Origin: an uncultured Collinsella sp.
GTDB taxonomy: Bacteria > Actinomycetota > Coriobacteriia > Coriobacteriales > Coriobacteriaceae
NCBI GenBank assembly: GCA_902496945.1
Contig: CABVDE010000043.1
Span: forward strand, 1-15,947
DNA: 15,947 bases
Direction of reading: 5' to 3'
The position numbers and the translations under genes are program-made. This document shows, piece after piece, positions 1 through 8,380 of this stretch (its first letter is position 1; each line of letters starts with the position of its first letter). The notes below the pieces were generated by a model. The model saw only the letters and a list, made by a program, of their open reading frames with translations, did no database searches and was not told the DNA's origin.

Positions 1-416
1 AAGCCGGTGGCCTCGGGGTCGCCCGCGTGCTCCAGTGAGCTCACGGGTGCGGCACCCAGCAGTTCGCTCAGGTAGACACGGGCTTCGTGCGAGCGGTCCA
101 GATTGGTGTGGAGCGAGATAATGCTCACGCCGCAACGGGCCGCCTCGTAGAGTGCCGCGCTGCATTGGGGGCGTGCGGCGTCCGCCGGACAAAACGCCTC
201 AGGCGCCTTGATATAGATGGGATGATGCGTCAGCAACACGTTGGCACCGGCCTCAAGGGCACGGCTCACATTGGCCTCGGTCGCATCAAGCGCGCAGGCA
301 ACTCCGGTGATCTCTGCGGCAGGGTCGCCGACGGAAAGGCCTACGTGGTCCCAGCCCTCGGCATCTGCCTTGGGATAGCGCGCCAGCAGCGCACGTTCAA
401 GCTCGGCGACGATCAT
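1..416 (-). CDS. Nif3-like dinuclear metal protein (partial, cut by window edge)
   Basis: N-terminal 138 residues of a Nif3 / YbgI-family protein (often named GTP cyclohydrolase 1 type 2 homolog); the rest lies left of the window. Visible family motifs are WDHVGLSVGD at residues 22-31, THHPIYIKAPE at 63-73 and SLHTNLDR at 101-108. His64, His65, His103 and Asp107 are where this family binds its two metal ions. Proteins of this family form a toroidal hexamer; the cellular substrate is unsettled, so I assign no reaction. The ATG shares bases with the TGA of the upstream cysteine desulfurase (an ATGA overlap) and has no strong Shine-Dalgarno site, which suggests translational coupling. Family assignment is firm; function is not. 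Confidence 0.9.
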   Translation of the reverse strand, partial: MIVAELERALLARYPKADAEGWDHVGLSVGDPAAEITGVACALDATEANVSRALEAGANVLLTHHPIYIKAPEAFCPADAARPQCSAALYEAARCGVSIISLHTNLDRSHEARVYLSELLGAAPVSSLEHAGDPEATG

Positions 417-1591
417 GCGGCACCCACGATCGAGAGCAGCGTCTGGGCAAACTCGTCCAGATCGCTCGGATTCACGCGGTCATCGAACGAAATGCGCAGC
501 GACCCCAGTGCCTGTTCGCGACTAATGCCCATGGCGCTGAGTACGTGGCTCGGGTCCATGCTGCCGCTCGAGCAGGCAGAGCCTGCCGAAACCTCAAAGC
601 CGGCGGCATCGAGCTTGATGATGAGCTCCTCGGAGTCCATGCCGTCGACGTAGATCGATACCATGCCGGGCAGGCGGTCGGCATGCGCATAGTCGCCCAT
701 GGTGGCGTGAATGCGCGGATGGGCCGTAAGCGTGGCGTAGAGCTTGTCGGACAAGGCCTGCAGCGTCGCGCGCTCTTGGGCTACGTTCGGCAACAGCGCG
801 GAGGCAGCAGCAGCATAAGCCAGCTGTGTACGCAGGTCCTGTGTGCCGGCACGACGACCGGCCTCCTGTCCGCCGCCAAAAATGCGCGGGCGCAGCGGCG
901 TGCGGGTTTTAACGTAGAGCGCGCCGGAGGCCACGGGGCCGCCGATCTTGTGGGCAGCCACGGTCATGGCGTCAACGCCTAGCTCGGTGACATCGAGCGG
1001 AATATGCAGGTAGCCCTGGATGGCATCGGTATGGATAAGGGCGCCGGCAGCGTGTGCGGCGGCGGCAAGCTCGCGGATGGGCTGCACCACGCCGGTCTCG
1101 TTGTTGGCGACCATAATGCTCACGAGTGCCACGTCGTCACCCAACAGCTCGCTCAACGCGGAGGGCTCAATGTAGCCTGCGCGGCAGGGTTGCACCAGGT
1201 CGACGGTAAAGCCGGCGGCGCGCAGCAGCGGCAGGTTGTCCAGAATCGAATCGTGCTCGATAGCCGACACGATTACGCGGTCGCGCTTGCGATCGCGCTG
1301 GCGGGCGCCCTCGGCAAGACCGAGCAGCGCTAGCTGGTTAGCCTCGGTGCCGCCGTTGGTCAGAACAATCTCGGACGGGCGGACGCGCGCGCCAAAGCTG
1401 TGGGCGATCTCGCGACGGGCTACCTCCAGGCGCGCGGCGGCCTTGCGACCGAGCGAGTGCAGCGAGTTGGGGTTGACGCCGGCAAGCTCGCTATTGTCGT
1501 ACTCGCGCTGCGCAAGGAGCGCCTCGGCGCGCATGGGCGTCGAGGCGGCATAGTCAAGATTCACGGGTATGCGGTTTTGACCTACGGTCAT
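413..1591 (-). CDS. Cysteine desulfurase (class V aminotransferase fold, NifS/IscS type)
   Basis: PLP enzyme that takes sulfur from L-cysteine as an enzyme persulfide, releasing alanine, for Fe-S clusters or thiolated tRNA. The 392 residues match the usual family length. Lys215 in VAAHKIGGP is the expected Schiff-base lysine; His113 (SAIEHDSI), Asp189 and Gln192 (HTDAIQG) line the cofactor; GGGQEAGRRAGT is at 239-250. The reactive Cys340 sits in the extended loop SAGSACSSGSMDPSHVL, which points to the group I (IscS/NifS) type rather than SufS. An AGGAGG at 1603-1608, inside the end of rpe, lies 11 nt before the ATG. It follows rpe by 6 nt and overlaps the Nif3-like gene. No scaffold (iscU/sufU) or tRNA thiolase gene is in view, so whether it serves Fe-S assembly, tRNA thiolation or both cannot be told here. 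Confidence 0.95.
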   Translation of the reverse strand: MTVGQNRIPVNLDYAASTPMRAEALLAQREYDNSELAGVNPNSLHSLGRKAAARLEVARREIAHSFGARVRPSEIVLTNGGTEANQLALLGLAEGARQRDRKRDRVIVSAIEHDSILDNLPLLRAAGFTVDLVQPCRAGYIEPSALSELLGDDVALVSIMVANNETGVVQPIRELAAAAHAAGALIHTDAIQGYLHIPLDVTELGVDAMTVAAHKIGGPVASGALYVKTRTPLRPRIFGGGQEAGRRAGTQDLRTQLAYAAAASALLPNVAQERATLQALSDKLYATLTAHPRIHATMGDYAHADRLPGMVSIYVDGMDSEELIIKLDAAGFEVSAGSACSSGSMDPSHVLSAMGISREQALGSLRISFDDRVNPSDLDEFAQTLLSIVGAA

Positions 1592-1597
1592 AAGGGT

Positions 1598-2269
1598 TTA
1601 TGCCTCCTGTGCGGCCTCGTTGCCCAGCTTCTGCAGCAGCGCAACCTCGGCGGCGGGATCTTCGGACTTAAATACGGCGGAACCGGCCACGAGCACGTTG
1701 GCGCCGGCCTTGACGACCTCGGCGATGTTCTTGGAAGAGATGCCGCCGTCGACCTCGATGAGGGGCGACACGCCGTGGCGCTCGCACATGGCCTTGAGTT
1801 CGTGGAGCTTAGGCAGAGTGCCCGGGATAAAGCTCTGCCCGCCAAAGCCGGGGTTCACGCTCATGAGCAGCACCATGTCGACGACCTCGATGATGCTCTC
1901 GAGCACGCATACGGGCGTTGCGGGGTTGAGCACCACGCCGGCCTTAACGCCGCGCTGCTGCAGATGCGTGAGCGTACGGTGCAGATGCGTGGAGGCCTCG
2001 TAATGCACGGTGATCATATCGGCACCGGCGTCGGCGTACCAATCGGCCGTCTCGTCGGGGTTCGAGACCATCAGGTGCGCGTCGACCGGCACATCGGTGG
2101 AGCGCTTGACGGCCTTGAGGATGTCGACACCAAAAGTGAGGTTGCCGGTAAAGTGGCCGTCCATGACGTCGAAGTGCACGTAGTCGGCACCGGCGATCTT
2201 ATCGAGCTCGCCGGTGAGGTTTGCCATGTCGGCCGAAAGGACGGACGGAGCGATTTTGATGGAACCCAT
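1598..2269 (-). CDS. rpe: Ribulose-phosphate 3-epimerase
   Basis: Interconverts D-ribulose 5-phosphate and D-xylulose 5-phosphate in the pentose phosphate pathway; a cytosolic TIM-barrel metalloenzyme. The 223 residues are full family length. Visible motifs: the start APSVLSAD (7-14), HFDVMDGHF (32-40), DAHLMV (63-68), MSVNPGFGGQSF (136-147), EVDGGI (172-177) and GSAVF (196-200). The metal ligands and acid/base residues expected from the family are His32, Asp34, His65 and Asp174. The ATG is preceded by AGAAAGG at 2278-2284 with 8-nt spacing. It lies 18 nt after gpsA and 6 nt before the cysteine desulfurase, so it is probably co-transcribed with both; there is no obvious pathway link to either. 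Confidence 0.97.
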   Translation of the reverse strand: MGSIKIAPSVLSADMANLTGELDKIAGADYVHFDVMDGHFTGNLTFGVDILKAVKRSTDVPVDAHLMVSNPDETADWYADAGADMITVHYEASTHLHRTLTHLQQRGVKAGVVLNPATPVCVLESIIEVVDMVLLMSVNPGFGGQSFIPGTLPKLHELKAMCERHGVSPLIEVDGGISSKNIAEVVKAGANVLVAGSAVFKSEDPAAEVALLQKLGNEAAQEA

Positions 2270-2287
2270 GGTAGTAGCCTTTCTGAG

Positions 2288-3295
2288 CTAGTCGGTGAGT
2301 CCGTAGAACTCTTGGGAAGGGACGCGGTCGGTCAGAATCTCGAGCGCCCTATCCAAAGTAACACCGTTGTACAGCGTTTGCTCCACGGCAAAGGTGAGCG
2401 GAATGTCTACGCCCAGTGAACGGGCGAGCTCGCTCACACTACGGGCCGCGACGGCACCCTCGACCACCATATGCGTGCGTGCCTGGTACTCGTCGAGCGA
2501 CACGCCGTGGGCAAATTCGTAGCCAAAGGTGCGGTTGCGCGAATGCTCCGAGGTACAGGTGGCAATGAGGTCGCCCATGCCGGCAAGCCCCATGCAGGTC
2601 ATAGCTTGACCGCCGCGGGCATGAACCAGGCGGCTGATCTCGGCCAGGCCGCGCGTCATGATGAGGGCGAGCGTGTTGTCGCCCGCACCCGAGCCGGCAG
2701 AGATGCCGCACACGATGGCGATGACGTTTTTCATGGCGCCGCAGACTTCGACACCCGTCATGTCCTGAGATAGGTAGATGCGGAAGGCCGTGGACAGCAG
2801 TAGGTCCTTAAAGGTCTCCCCCACCTGCGTATCTTCGCTCGCGATGACGGCGGCCGAAAGCCCGCCGCGGCAGATCTCCTCGGCATGGTTGGGGCCCGAG
2901 AGCGCCGCGACGCGCGACTCGTTGCCGATCTCGCTGGCGATGACCTCGCTCATGAGCAAGCCGGACTCGGGCTCGATGCCTTTGGTGAGGCACAGAACCG
3001 GAGTCACGTCCGCGATGAACGGCGCCGCCTGGTGGCAGACGCCGCGCAGGTGCGTCGAAGGCACGGCAAATATGATGGCCTCGGCGCCGTCGAGCGCCTG
3101 CGCCAGGTCTGTCGTGGCGACAACGTTTACCGGCAGCTCGTAGTCCACCAGATAGCGCGGGTTACGGTGCTCGGCGTTAATGCCGGCGGCCGTCTGCTCG
3201 CTATGGGCCCACATGGTCACGCGCTCGGCTCGCGCGGCGGCAAGGCCGGCGACGGCGGTTCCCCAGGAGCCGGAGCCAATCAGCGCAACATTCAT
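2288..3295 (-). CDS. gpsA: NAD(P)H-dependent glycerol-3-phosphate dehydrogenase
   Basis: Reduces dihydroxyacetone phosphate to sn-glycerol 3-phosphate, the backbone for membrane phospholipids. The 335 residues are full length. The Rossmann dinucleotide motif GSGSWGTA is at 7-14. The active site is marked by Lys105 (LTKGIE), SGPNHAEE (133-140) and the catalytic Lys189 (GAMKNVIAI); GLAGMGDL (236-243), SRNRTFG (252-258) and VVEG (277-280) are also conserved. An AGGAG at 3302-3306 overlaps the plsY stop codon, 6 nt before the ATG. The gene follows plsY by 9 nt; PlsY uses the GpsA product directly, so the pair forms a functional unit that is also adjacent in many Firmicutes. Confidence 0.97.
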   Translation of the reverse strand: MNVALIGSGSWGTAVAGLAAARAERVTMWAHSEQTAAGINAEHRNPRYLVDYELPVNVVATTDLAQALDGAEAIIFAVPSTHLRGVCHQAAPFIADVTPVLCLTKGIEPESGLLMSEVIASEIGNESRVAALSGPNHAEEICRGGLSAAVIASEDTQVGETFKDLLLSTAFRIYLSQDMTGVEVCGAMKNVIAIVCGISAGSGAGDNTLALIMTRGLAEISRLVHARGGQAMTCMGLAGMGDLIATCTSEHSRNRTFGYEFAHGVSLDEYQARTHMVVEGAVAARSVSELARSLGVDIPLTFAVEQTLYNGVTLDRALEILTDRVPSQEFYGLTD

Positions 3296-3304
3296 GACTC
3301 TCTC

Positions 3305-3988
3305 CTACTTATCGTCGGGCTTGGTGACGCGCTTGGTAAACGAGAGCTTGGACTCCTTACCGGCCATGAGCTTTTGGATATTCGAGCGATGGGCCCACAC
3401 CACGGTGATGCCGATCATCGCCATGCAAAACTTGAGGCACAGGCTGCTGTACGGAAAGACCGCGCAGGCGGCGATGGGAAGGCCGATGGCCGCGGCAAGC
3501 GAGCCCACCGAAACGTACTTGGTAATGGCGACAGCCACGATGAACATACCCAGCAGCGACAGGCCAATAGGCCAGTGCCAGGCAAGAATCACGCCCAGGC
3601 CCACGGCGATGCCCTTGCCGCCGTGGAAGTTGAGATAGGGCGAGAAGATGTGACCCCATACGGCTGCCAGGCAAATGACGCCGAGCATCCAGTCGCCGGC
3701 AGCACCGGGGGCCATGATGCTCACGGGGAAACCGTAGCCCACGCTCGCGATGAGCGGGCGTGCGATAAGGACGCAGATAGCGCCCTTAAGGCAGTCGAGC
3801 AGCAGGGTGAGCGCGGCCACCTTGGGACCGGCCACGCGCAGCGCGTTGGTGGTGCCGATGTTGCCGGAGCCCGCCTTGCGAATGTCCGTGTGGTTGAGCA
3901 CGCGGCCCAGGATCAGGCCAAACGGAATCGCTCCGATAAAGAACGAGACCACGGCGCAGATGGCGGTCAGAAGAATCGGATTAAGCAT
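3305..3988 (-). CDS. plsY: Acyl-phosphate:glycerol-3-phosphate acyltransferase
   Basis: Integral membrane enzyme that moves the acyl group from acyl-phosphate (made by PlsX, not in this window) to glycerol 3-phosphate, giving lysophosphatidic acid. I chose the ATG at 3988, giving 227 aa, because it has GAAGGA about 9 nt upstream and begins directly with the first hydrophobic helix; an in-frame ATG 16 codons further up would sit deep inside der. Family motif 1, AGSGNIGTTNALR, is at 39-51; the phosphate-binding motif 2, GHIFSPYLNFHGGKG, is at 112-126; YVSVGSL at 158-164 corresponds to motif 3. Several hydrophobic stretches fit the multi-pass family topology. The start overlaps the end of der by 8 nt, suggesting coupled translation, and gpsA follows at once. 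Confidence 0.96.
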   Translation of the reverse strand: MLNPILLTAICAVVSFFIGAIPFGLILGRVLNHTDIRKAGSGNIGTTNALRVAGPKVAALTLLLDCLKGAICVLIARPLIASVGYGFPVSIMAPGAAGDWMLGVICLAAVWGHIFSPYLNFHGGKGIAVGLGVILAWHWPIGLSLLGMFIVAVAITKYVSVGSLAAAIGLPIAACAVFPYSSLCLKFCMAMIGITVVWAHRSNIQKLMAGKESKLSFTKRVTKPDDK

Positions 3989-5315
3989 CCTTTTGTTCCT
4001 TCTTCCTAAAGAAGAGTCGAATGGGCGTGCCGGCAAAGTCGAAGGTCGTGCGCATGCGGTTCTCCACGTAGCGCTGGTAGGTGTCGTTGACCAGGTCGCT
4101 ATGGTTGACGAAGAACGTGAACGTCGGCGGGTTCACGCCCGTCTGGGTCACGTAATGCATGCGCAGGCGACGCTTGCCGTCCACCACGGTATGACCGAAC
4201 TCGCGCAGGTCGGTGAGGAACGTGTTGAGGCGCGAGGTGCTGATCTTTTGCGAGCGCGTCTTCTCGGCGGCGTCGACCATGGCCCAGATCTTCTCGATGC
4301 TGCGGCCGGTCAGGGCAGAGATGCGCAGGTACTGGGCCCAGGGGGCCATGACGCCCAGACGGCGGTCGACGGTCTCCATGCAGGCCTCGCGCTTGCGGTC
4401 GTCGTCGAGCAGGTCCCACTTGTTGAGCAACACCACGATAGCGCAGCCGCGCTCGATGGCAAGGCCCATGACCTTCTGATCCTGCTCGGTAACGCCCACG
4501 GAGGCGTCGACGACGAGCAGCGCCACGTCGGCGCGGTCGATAGCGCGCAGGCCGCGGACCATGGAGTAGTACTCGATATTCTCGTACACGGTGCTCTTCT
4601 TGCGGATGCCCGCGGTGTCGACCATGCGGTAGTGCTTGCCGTTGCGCTCCACGACGGTATCGATGGCGTCGCGCGTGGTGCCGGCGATGTTGGACACGAT
4701 GGAGCGGTCGGCGCCCAGGATGCGGTTGAACAGTGATGACTTACCGGCGTTGGGGCGGCCGATGATGGCCACGTTCAGCGCGTCGGGGAACTCGTCGGCG
4801 ACCTCATCCTCCTCGTCGGGCAGCAGCGCCACGATGTCGTCGAGCAGGTCGCCCGTGCCATGACCGTGCAGGGCCGAAAGCGGCGTGGGCTCGCCGATGC
4901 CGAGTGAATAGAACTCCCAGATGTTGTCGTTCTCGCGATCGGGGTTGTCGAGCTTATTCACCAGCAAAAAGACCGGCTTGTCGGAGCGCTTGAGCATGCG
5001 GGCGACCGATTCGTCCTCTTCGGTGACGCCGGTGCGGCCGTCGACCACAAATAGGATGACGGCGGCTTCCTCGGCGGCGGCGAGCGCCTGGTCGCGGATG
5101 GACGTGGCAAAGACGTCGTCGCTCTTGAGCGGCTCGATACCGCCTGTGTCTACGATGGTGAACTCGCGGCCGTTCCAGTCGGCCGTGTGATACGAGCGGT
5201 CGCGCGTGACGCCGCGGGACTCGTGGACGATGGCGTTCGAGGTCTGGGCCAGGCGGTTAACGAGCGTGGACTTGCCCACGTTGGGGCGTCCGACGACGGC
5301 GACGATAGGTTTCAT
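3981..5315 (-). CDS. der: Ribosome biogenesis GTPase Der (EngA)
   Basis: Double GTPase needed for late assembly of the 50S ribosomal subunit. The 444 residues hold two G domains and a C-terminal KH-like domain. G domain 1 has GRPNVGKST (9-17), DTGGIEP (56-62) and NKLD (120-123). G domain 2 has GRPNAGKSS (186-194), DTAGIRKKS (233-241) and NKWD (298-301). The KH-like part covers about 355-440. An acidic linker, LPDEEDEVADEFPD (165-178), joins the G domains. I chose the start at 5315, which opens directly with MKPIVAVVGRPN and has AAAGGAG at 5321-5327; the frame stays open upstream but that stretch overlaps the preceding gene and has no homologous character. The gene lies 10 nt after the radical SAM gene and overlaps plsY by 8 nt. 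Confidence 0.97.
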   Translation of the reverse strand: MKPIVAVVGRPNVGKSTLVNRLAQTSNAIVHESRGVTRDRSYHTADWNGREFTIVDTGGIEPLKSDDVFATSIRDQALAAAEEAAVILFVVDGRTGVTEEDESVARMLKRSDKPVFLLVNKLDNPDRENDNIWEFYSLGIGEPTPLSALHGHGTGDLLDDIVALLPDEEDEVADEFPDALNVAIIGRPNAGKSSLFNRILGADRSIVSNIAGTTRDAIDTVVERNGKHYRMVDTAGIRKKSTVYENIEYYSMVRGLRAIDRADVALLVVDASVGVTEQDQKVMGLAIERGCAIVVLLNKWDLLDDDRKREACMETVDRRLGVMAPWAQYLRISALTGRSIEKIWAMVDAAEKTRSQKISTSRLNTFLTDLREFGHTVVDGKRRLRMHYVTQTGVNPPTFTFFVNHSDLVNDTYQRYVENRMRTTFDFAGTPIRLFFRKKEQKDA

Positions 5316-5320
5316 CTGCT

Positions 5321-5327
5321 CTCCTTT
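5321..5327 (-). promoter_or_regulatory. Shine-Dalgarno site that fixes the der start
   Basis: AAAGGAG on the minus strand, 5 nt before the ATG at 5315. It supports the short der start rather than the in-frame ATG 57 codons upstream. Confidence 0.75.
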
Positions 5328-6768
5328 AATGGGTAGGGTCAGTGGAAGTGTTAGAGTCTGCGGGCACAATGCCAAGGATGCGCTCCAAGGTATCGAGCAG
5401 CTCATGCGGCATGGTCGACACCACATGAACCTCGGCTCCGCGAGCTTCAAGGCTTGCGAGTAAATCGTCACGATGATACTCGTCAAGCGTCATGCCGTCA
5501 GCGTTGAACATGAGCTTAGGCACAAAGAGCATAACCCCCGACAGGCCTTGCGGCAGCTGCTCCAGGATATCGCTCGCGACGATGAGGCCGGTCACGTCCA
5601 CGTTGCCGCCAAAGTAACGGTTCTTGATTGCCGTGACGGTGCCGGCGAGCCCCTGCGGCGACTCCACGAAGCGTGCCACGGTGTCGCGTGCGCTAGCGCC
5701 CGAGAGGCAAAGCAGGTGCAGGCTGCGGGCGGCGAGGGCCTCGCGGACGCGGGCTAGTCGCTTGGCATCGGTAGTTAGCACGTCGTCGGTCTCGTCCAGA
5801 TATGAGCGGATCATGCCGATGCCGTCGTAGTACTGCGGATAGCCGTCGTAAAAGTCTGCCTCGGGCGGCTCGATACCGGCGTCCAGATAGAACTCGTCGC
5901 TCATCTGGAAGGTGTGGCGGCCAAAGCGCTCATAGGCGCGGTCCTGGAAGGGCCTGATCATGGCAATGGTCTCGCGCGCTAGCTCGGGCTTGTCGCTGTA
6001 GGACCAGGTAAAGCGGTTCTGGTGCTTGGTAAAACCGAGCGGCACGATGCCCAAGCTTGTGATTTGCTCGTGCTCCTCGCAAAAGCGCAGGGTCTTTAGC
6101 AGCTCCTCGCCGTCGTTCATGCCGGGGCACAACACGATCTGCGCGTGAATCTCGATGCCGGCGGCCATGATGGCCTCGAGCACGTCCATGCCGCGCTGGG
6201 CGTTTCGGCCCATCATACGGCGGCGGACGTCGGGACTCACGGCGTGGACCGACACGTTCATGGGGCTCATATTGCGGTCGATGACGTTTTGCACGTCCTC
6301 GTCGGTGAGGTTCGTGAGCGTGACAAAGTTGCCCTGCAAAAAGCTTAGGCGGTAGTCGTCGTCGCGAATATAGAGCGTGGAGCGGCCGCCCTTGGGCAGC
6401 ATCGTCATAAAGCAGAACACGCAGGCGTTGACGCAGGTACGCATGCCGTCGAAGATGGGACCATCGAACTCCAAACCCCAGTCCTCGCCAGGAAAGCGAT
6501 CAAGCTCAACGGGGGTGACGGTGTCGTCGCGCGGATCGAAAACCTCCAGCTCGACGGTGTCGTCGTCGGCCTCCCAGAGCCACACGATCATGTCGGTGAG
6601 CTGCTCGCCGTTGACCGTGAGTACGCGCATGCCCGGCTCGATACCCACATCCCATGCGGGCGATTCGGGACGCACGTTCTTTACGAGCGCGCCCTCACCC
6701 GGCTCGGGGTCGCGGCTGCGCCCGTAATCGGCCACCTCGGCGGCGTATGCGGGTACGGTTTGGTCCAT
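5326..6768 (-). CDS. PDZ / radical SAM / DUF512 protein of unknown function
   Basis: A 480-aa protein with a PDZ-like N-terminus, including SPAWDVGIEPGMRVLTVNG at about 36-54. This is followed by a radical SAM core with the canonical CX3CX2C cluster motif at Cys112, Cys116 and Cys119, and a C-terminal DUF512-type domain (about 280-470) containing YFGGNVDVTGL at 385-395. The family is widespread in Clostridia, Cyanobacteria and relatives, usually annotated as a putative Fe-S oxidoreductase; I know of no settled reaction. I chose the ATG at 6768, 2 nt after the ispH stop, because the protein becomes PDZ-like soon after it; the longer in-frame start gives an arginine-rich shadow of ispH. AAGGAG is present but about 14 nt away, so translation is probably coupled to ispH. 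It lies 10 nt before der. The position between ispH and der is conserved in many Firmicutes as I recall, which hints at housekeeping, perhaps ribosome- or RNA-related (inference). Confidence 0.9.
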   Translation of the reverse strand: MDQTVPAYAAEVADYGRSRDPEPGEGALVKNVRPESPAWDVGIEPGMRVLTVNGEQLTDMIVWLWEADDDTVELEVFDPRDDTVTPVELDRFPGEDWGLEFDGPIFDGMRTCVNACVFCFMTMLPKGGRSTLYIRDDDYRLSFLQGNFVTLTNLTDEDVQNVIDRNMSPMNVSVHAVSPDVRRRMMGRNAQRGMDVLEAIMAAGIEIHAQIVLCPGMNDGEELLKTLRFCEEHEQITSLGIVPLGFTKHQNRFTWSYSDKPELARETIAMIRPFQDRAYERFGRHTFQMSDEFYLDAGIEPPEADFYDGYPQYYDGIGMIRSYLDETDDVLTTDAKRLARVREALAARSLHLLCLSGASARDTVARFVESPQGLAGTVTAIKNRYFGGNVDVTGLIVASDILEQLPQGLSGVMLFVPKLMFNADGMTLDEYHRDDLLASLEARGAEVHVVSTMPHELLDTLERILGIVPADSNTSTDPTH

Positions 6769-6770
6769 GG

Positions 6771-7646
6771 TTAGCGGCAAAGCTCCTTGATGCGCGCGAC
6801 GGCGCGCTCGATGTGTTCTTGCGGGGTGGAGGCGCCGGCGGTGATGCCGATGTGGTGAGCGTCGGTAAACCAAGCGGCCTGGAGCTCGCAAGCTTCCTCG
6901 ATGTGATGCGTGCGCTCGCAGGCGTCGGCGCAAATCTGCGCCAGACGGCGGGTGTTGCCCGAGTTCTTGCCGCCCACCACGACCATGCAGTCGCAGCGGT
7001 TGGCAAGTGCGGCGGCCGCTTGCTGGCGCTCACTCGTGGCGGCGCAGATGGTGTTGATCACGCGCAGCTCCTGCACACGCGGCGTGATGGCGGCCACGAC
7101 CTCGGCGAGATTCTGCGCGGTCTGGGTGGTCTGCACGACCAGGCCTACCTTGCCCTTGAGCGGCAACGCGTCGGCGTCGGCGGCGCAGCTCACGACCCGA
7201 GCGTCATCGCCGGCGTGGCCCAGGATGCCCTCGACCTCGGGGTGGCCCGGCTCGCCCACGACCACCACGCGGTAGCCCTCGCGCACCAGGCGCTCGGCCG
7301 CCACGTGGACCTTCTTTACGTAGGGGCAGGAGGCGTCGATCACGGTAAGGCCACGCTCGCGAGCGACATCGATTACCTGCGGCACCACGCCGTGCGCACG
7401 AATAATCACGGTGCCCGATGCGGCGTCGTCCAGGGTCTCGGCCAGGCCAACGCCCGCCTCGGCAAGCTCGCGCACCACGATGGGGTTATGGATGAGCGGC
7501 CCCAGCGTGTGGACGTTGTCGTTCTCCCCTGCCTGGGGTGCGGCGGCCAGCGCCATGTCGAGCGCGCGCTGCACGCCGTAGCAGGTGCCCGCGTGGGCCG
7601 CGATTTCGATCGTGGGCGCGGCGGTGTTCAAAACGTTCTCACCCAT
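6771..7646 (-). CDS. ispH: 4-hydroxy-3-methylbut-2-enyl diphosphate reductase
   Basis: Last enzyme of the MEP pathway: reduces HMBPP to IPP and DMAPP using a 4Fe-4S cluster. With the ATG at 7646 it has 291 residues. The three cluster cysteines are Cys22 (HAGTCYGV), Cys107 (DASCPYV) and Cys201 (NTICAAT). Further family marks are RAHGV (83-87), the catalytic Glu137 in GHPEVEG (134-140), QTTQT (172-176), NSGNT (228-232) and TAGAST (269-274). I preferred this start, 2 nt after the plsC stop with AGG 8 nt upstream, over an in-frame ATG 10 codons earlier inside plsC. The first cysteine lies about 10 residues further from the N-terminus than in E. coli IspH. The protein depends on Fe-S assembly, so the cysteine desulfurase downstream is a relevant neighbour. 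Confidence 0.95.
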   Translation of the reverse strand: MGENVLNTAAPTIEIAAHAGTCYGVQRALDMALAAAPQAGENDNVHTLGPLIHNPIVVRELAEAGVGLAETLDDAASGTVIIRAHGVVPQVIDVARERGLTVIDASCPYVKKVHVAAERLVREGYRVVVVGEPGHPEVEGILGHAGDDARVVSCAADADALPLKGKVGLVVQTTQTAQNLAEVVAAITPRVQELRVINTICAATSERQQAAAALANRCDCMVVVGGKNSGNTRRLAQICADACERTHHIEEACELQAAWFTDAHHIGITAGASTPQEHIERAVARIKELCR

Positions 7647-7648
7647 AG

Positions 7649-8377
7649 CTAGAACCTGCCCGGATGCTCGGCGCACAGGTCATCGCGCATGGCGTAGACG
7701 CGGTTCATGGCCTCGGACTCAAGCCACGCCAGGCGCTCCCTGCGCTTGAGCTCGGCCGGTGCATCGGAAAGCGAGACGGCCTTGCCGGCGCGGATCCAGC
7801 ACTTTTTGGGGCGCATGAGCTTTTTGCCCGCAGGCGTGATATCGGACCAGCCGCAGATGGCAAGCGGATTCACGGGCGCCTTGCCCATCTGGGCGATGAG
7901 CGCAAAGCCGCCGTGCACCTCGGGCTTGATCTCGCGCGAGCGGATGCGCGTGCCCTCGGGGAAGATCAGGACGTCCTCGCCGCGCTGCAGCGCATGCTGG
8001 GCGGCGCGCAGGCACTTCATGTCGGCGGTACCGCGCTCGACGGGGATGCCGCCCACGCGGCTAAAGGCCCAGCGCACGATCTTGGTCTTGGCAAATTCGG
8101 ACTTAAAGATGGGGCGAATGCGGCGGCCGCCAAAGAACAGCGCCGTCTCCACGGCTAAGAGCTCGGCCATCGAGGTGTGGTTGCAGATGACCACGCTGCC
8201 GCGGCCTTCCTGGCGCTCAAACAGCAGGTCGGCATCCTCGACCTCCCAGCGCCACATGAGCTTGGAGAAGGCCCAAAGTATTGCCATGACCACGACGACC
8301 GTGCCGCGGATAAGCGCCGGGAACTCGGCATAGGGGGCGTTGTAATAGTCCTCGGGCGTCTGCTTAAACAGGCGCAT
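7649..8377 (-). CDS. plsC: 1-acyl-sn-glycerol-3-phosphate acyltransferase (PlsC family)
   Basis: Adds the second acyl chain to lysophosphatidic acid to make phosphatidic acid, at the inner membrane face. It has 242 residues with a hydrophobic segment at about 22-41 (LIRGTVVVVMAILWAFSKLM) that should anchor it. Acyltransferase motif I reads NHTSMAELL at 66-74: the histidine (His67) is present but the residue four positions further is Glu72, where the family has Asp (HX4D). Motif II is VGGIPVERG (108-116), motif III FPEGTRIRS (139-147), and motif IV VNPLAICG (169-176). A strong GGAGG overlaps the cmk stop just upstream of the ATG, and the gene starts 3 nt after cmk. With PlsY and GpsA further along the same strand it completes the route to phosphatidic acid, apart from PlsX. 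Because of the Asp-to-Glu change, acceptor specificity is less certain than the family. Confidence 0.9.
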   Translation of the reverse strand: MRLFKQTPEDYYNAPYAEFPALIRGTVVVVMAILWAFSKLMWRWEVEDADLLFERQEGRGSVVICNHTSMAELLAVETALFFGGRRIRPIFKSEFAKTKIVRWAFSRVGGIPVERGTADMKCLRAAQHALQRGEDVLIFPEGTRIRSREIKPEVHGGFALIAQMGKAPVNPLAICGWSDITPAGKKLMRPKKCWIRAGKAVSLSDAPAELKRRERLAWLESEAMNRVYAMRDDLCAEHPGRF

Positions 8378-8380
8378 GGG

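Noticed and set aside
1400..2419. Plus-strand 339-aa open frame
   Set aside because: Antisense to rpe and parts of its neighbours; His/Gly/Val-rich composition typical of a reverse frame.
2885..4009. Plus-strand 374-aa open frame
   Set aside because: Antisense to gpsA and plsY, which both carry complete catalytic motifs on the minus strand.
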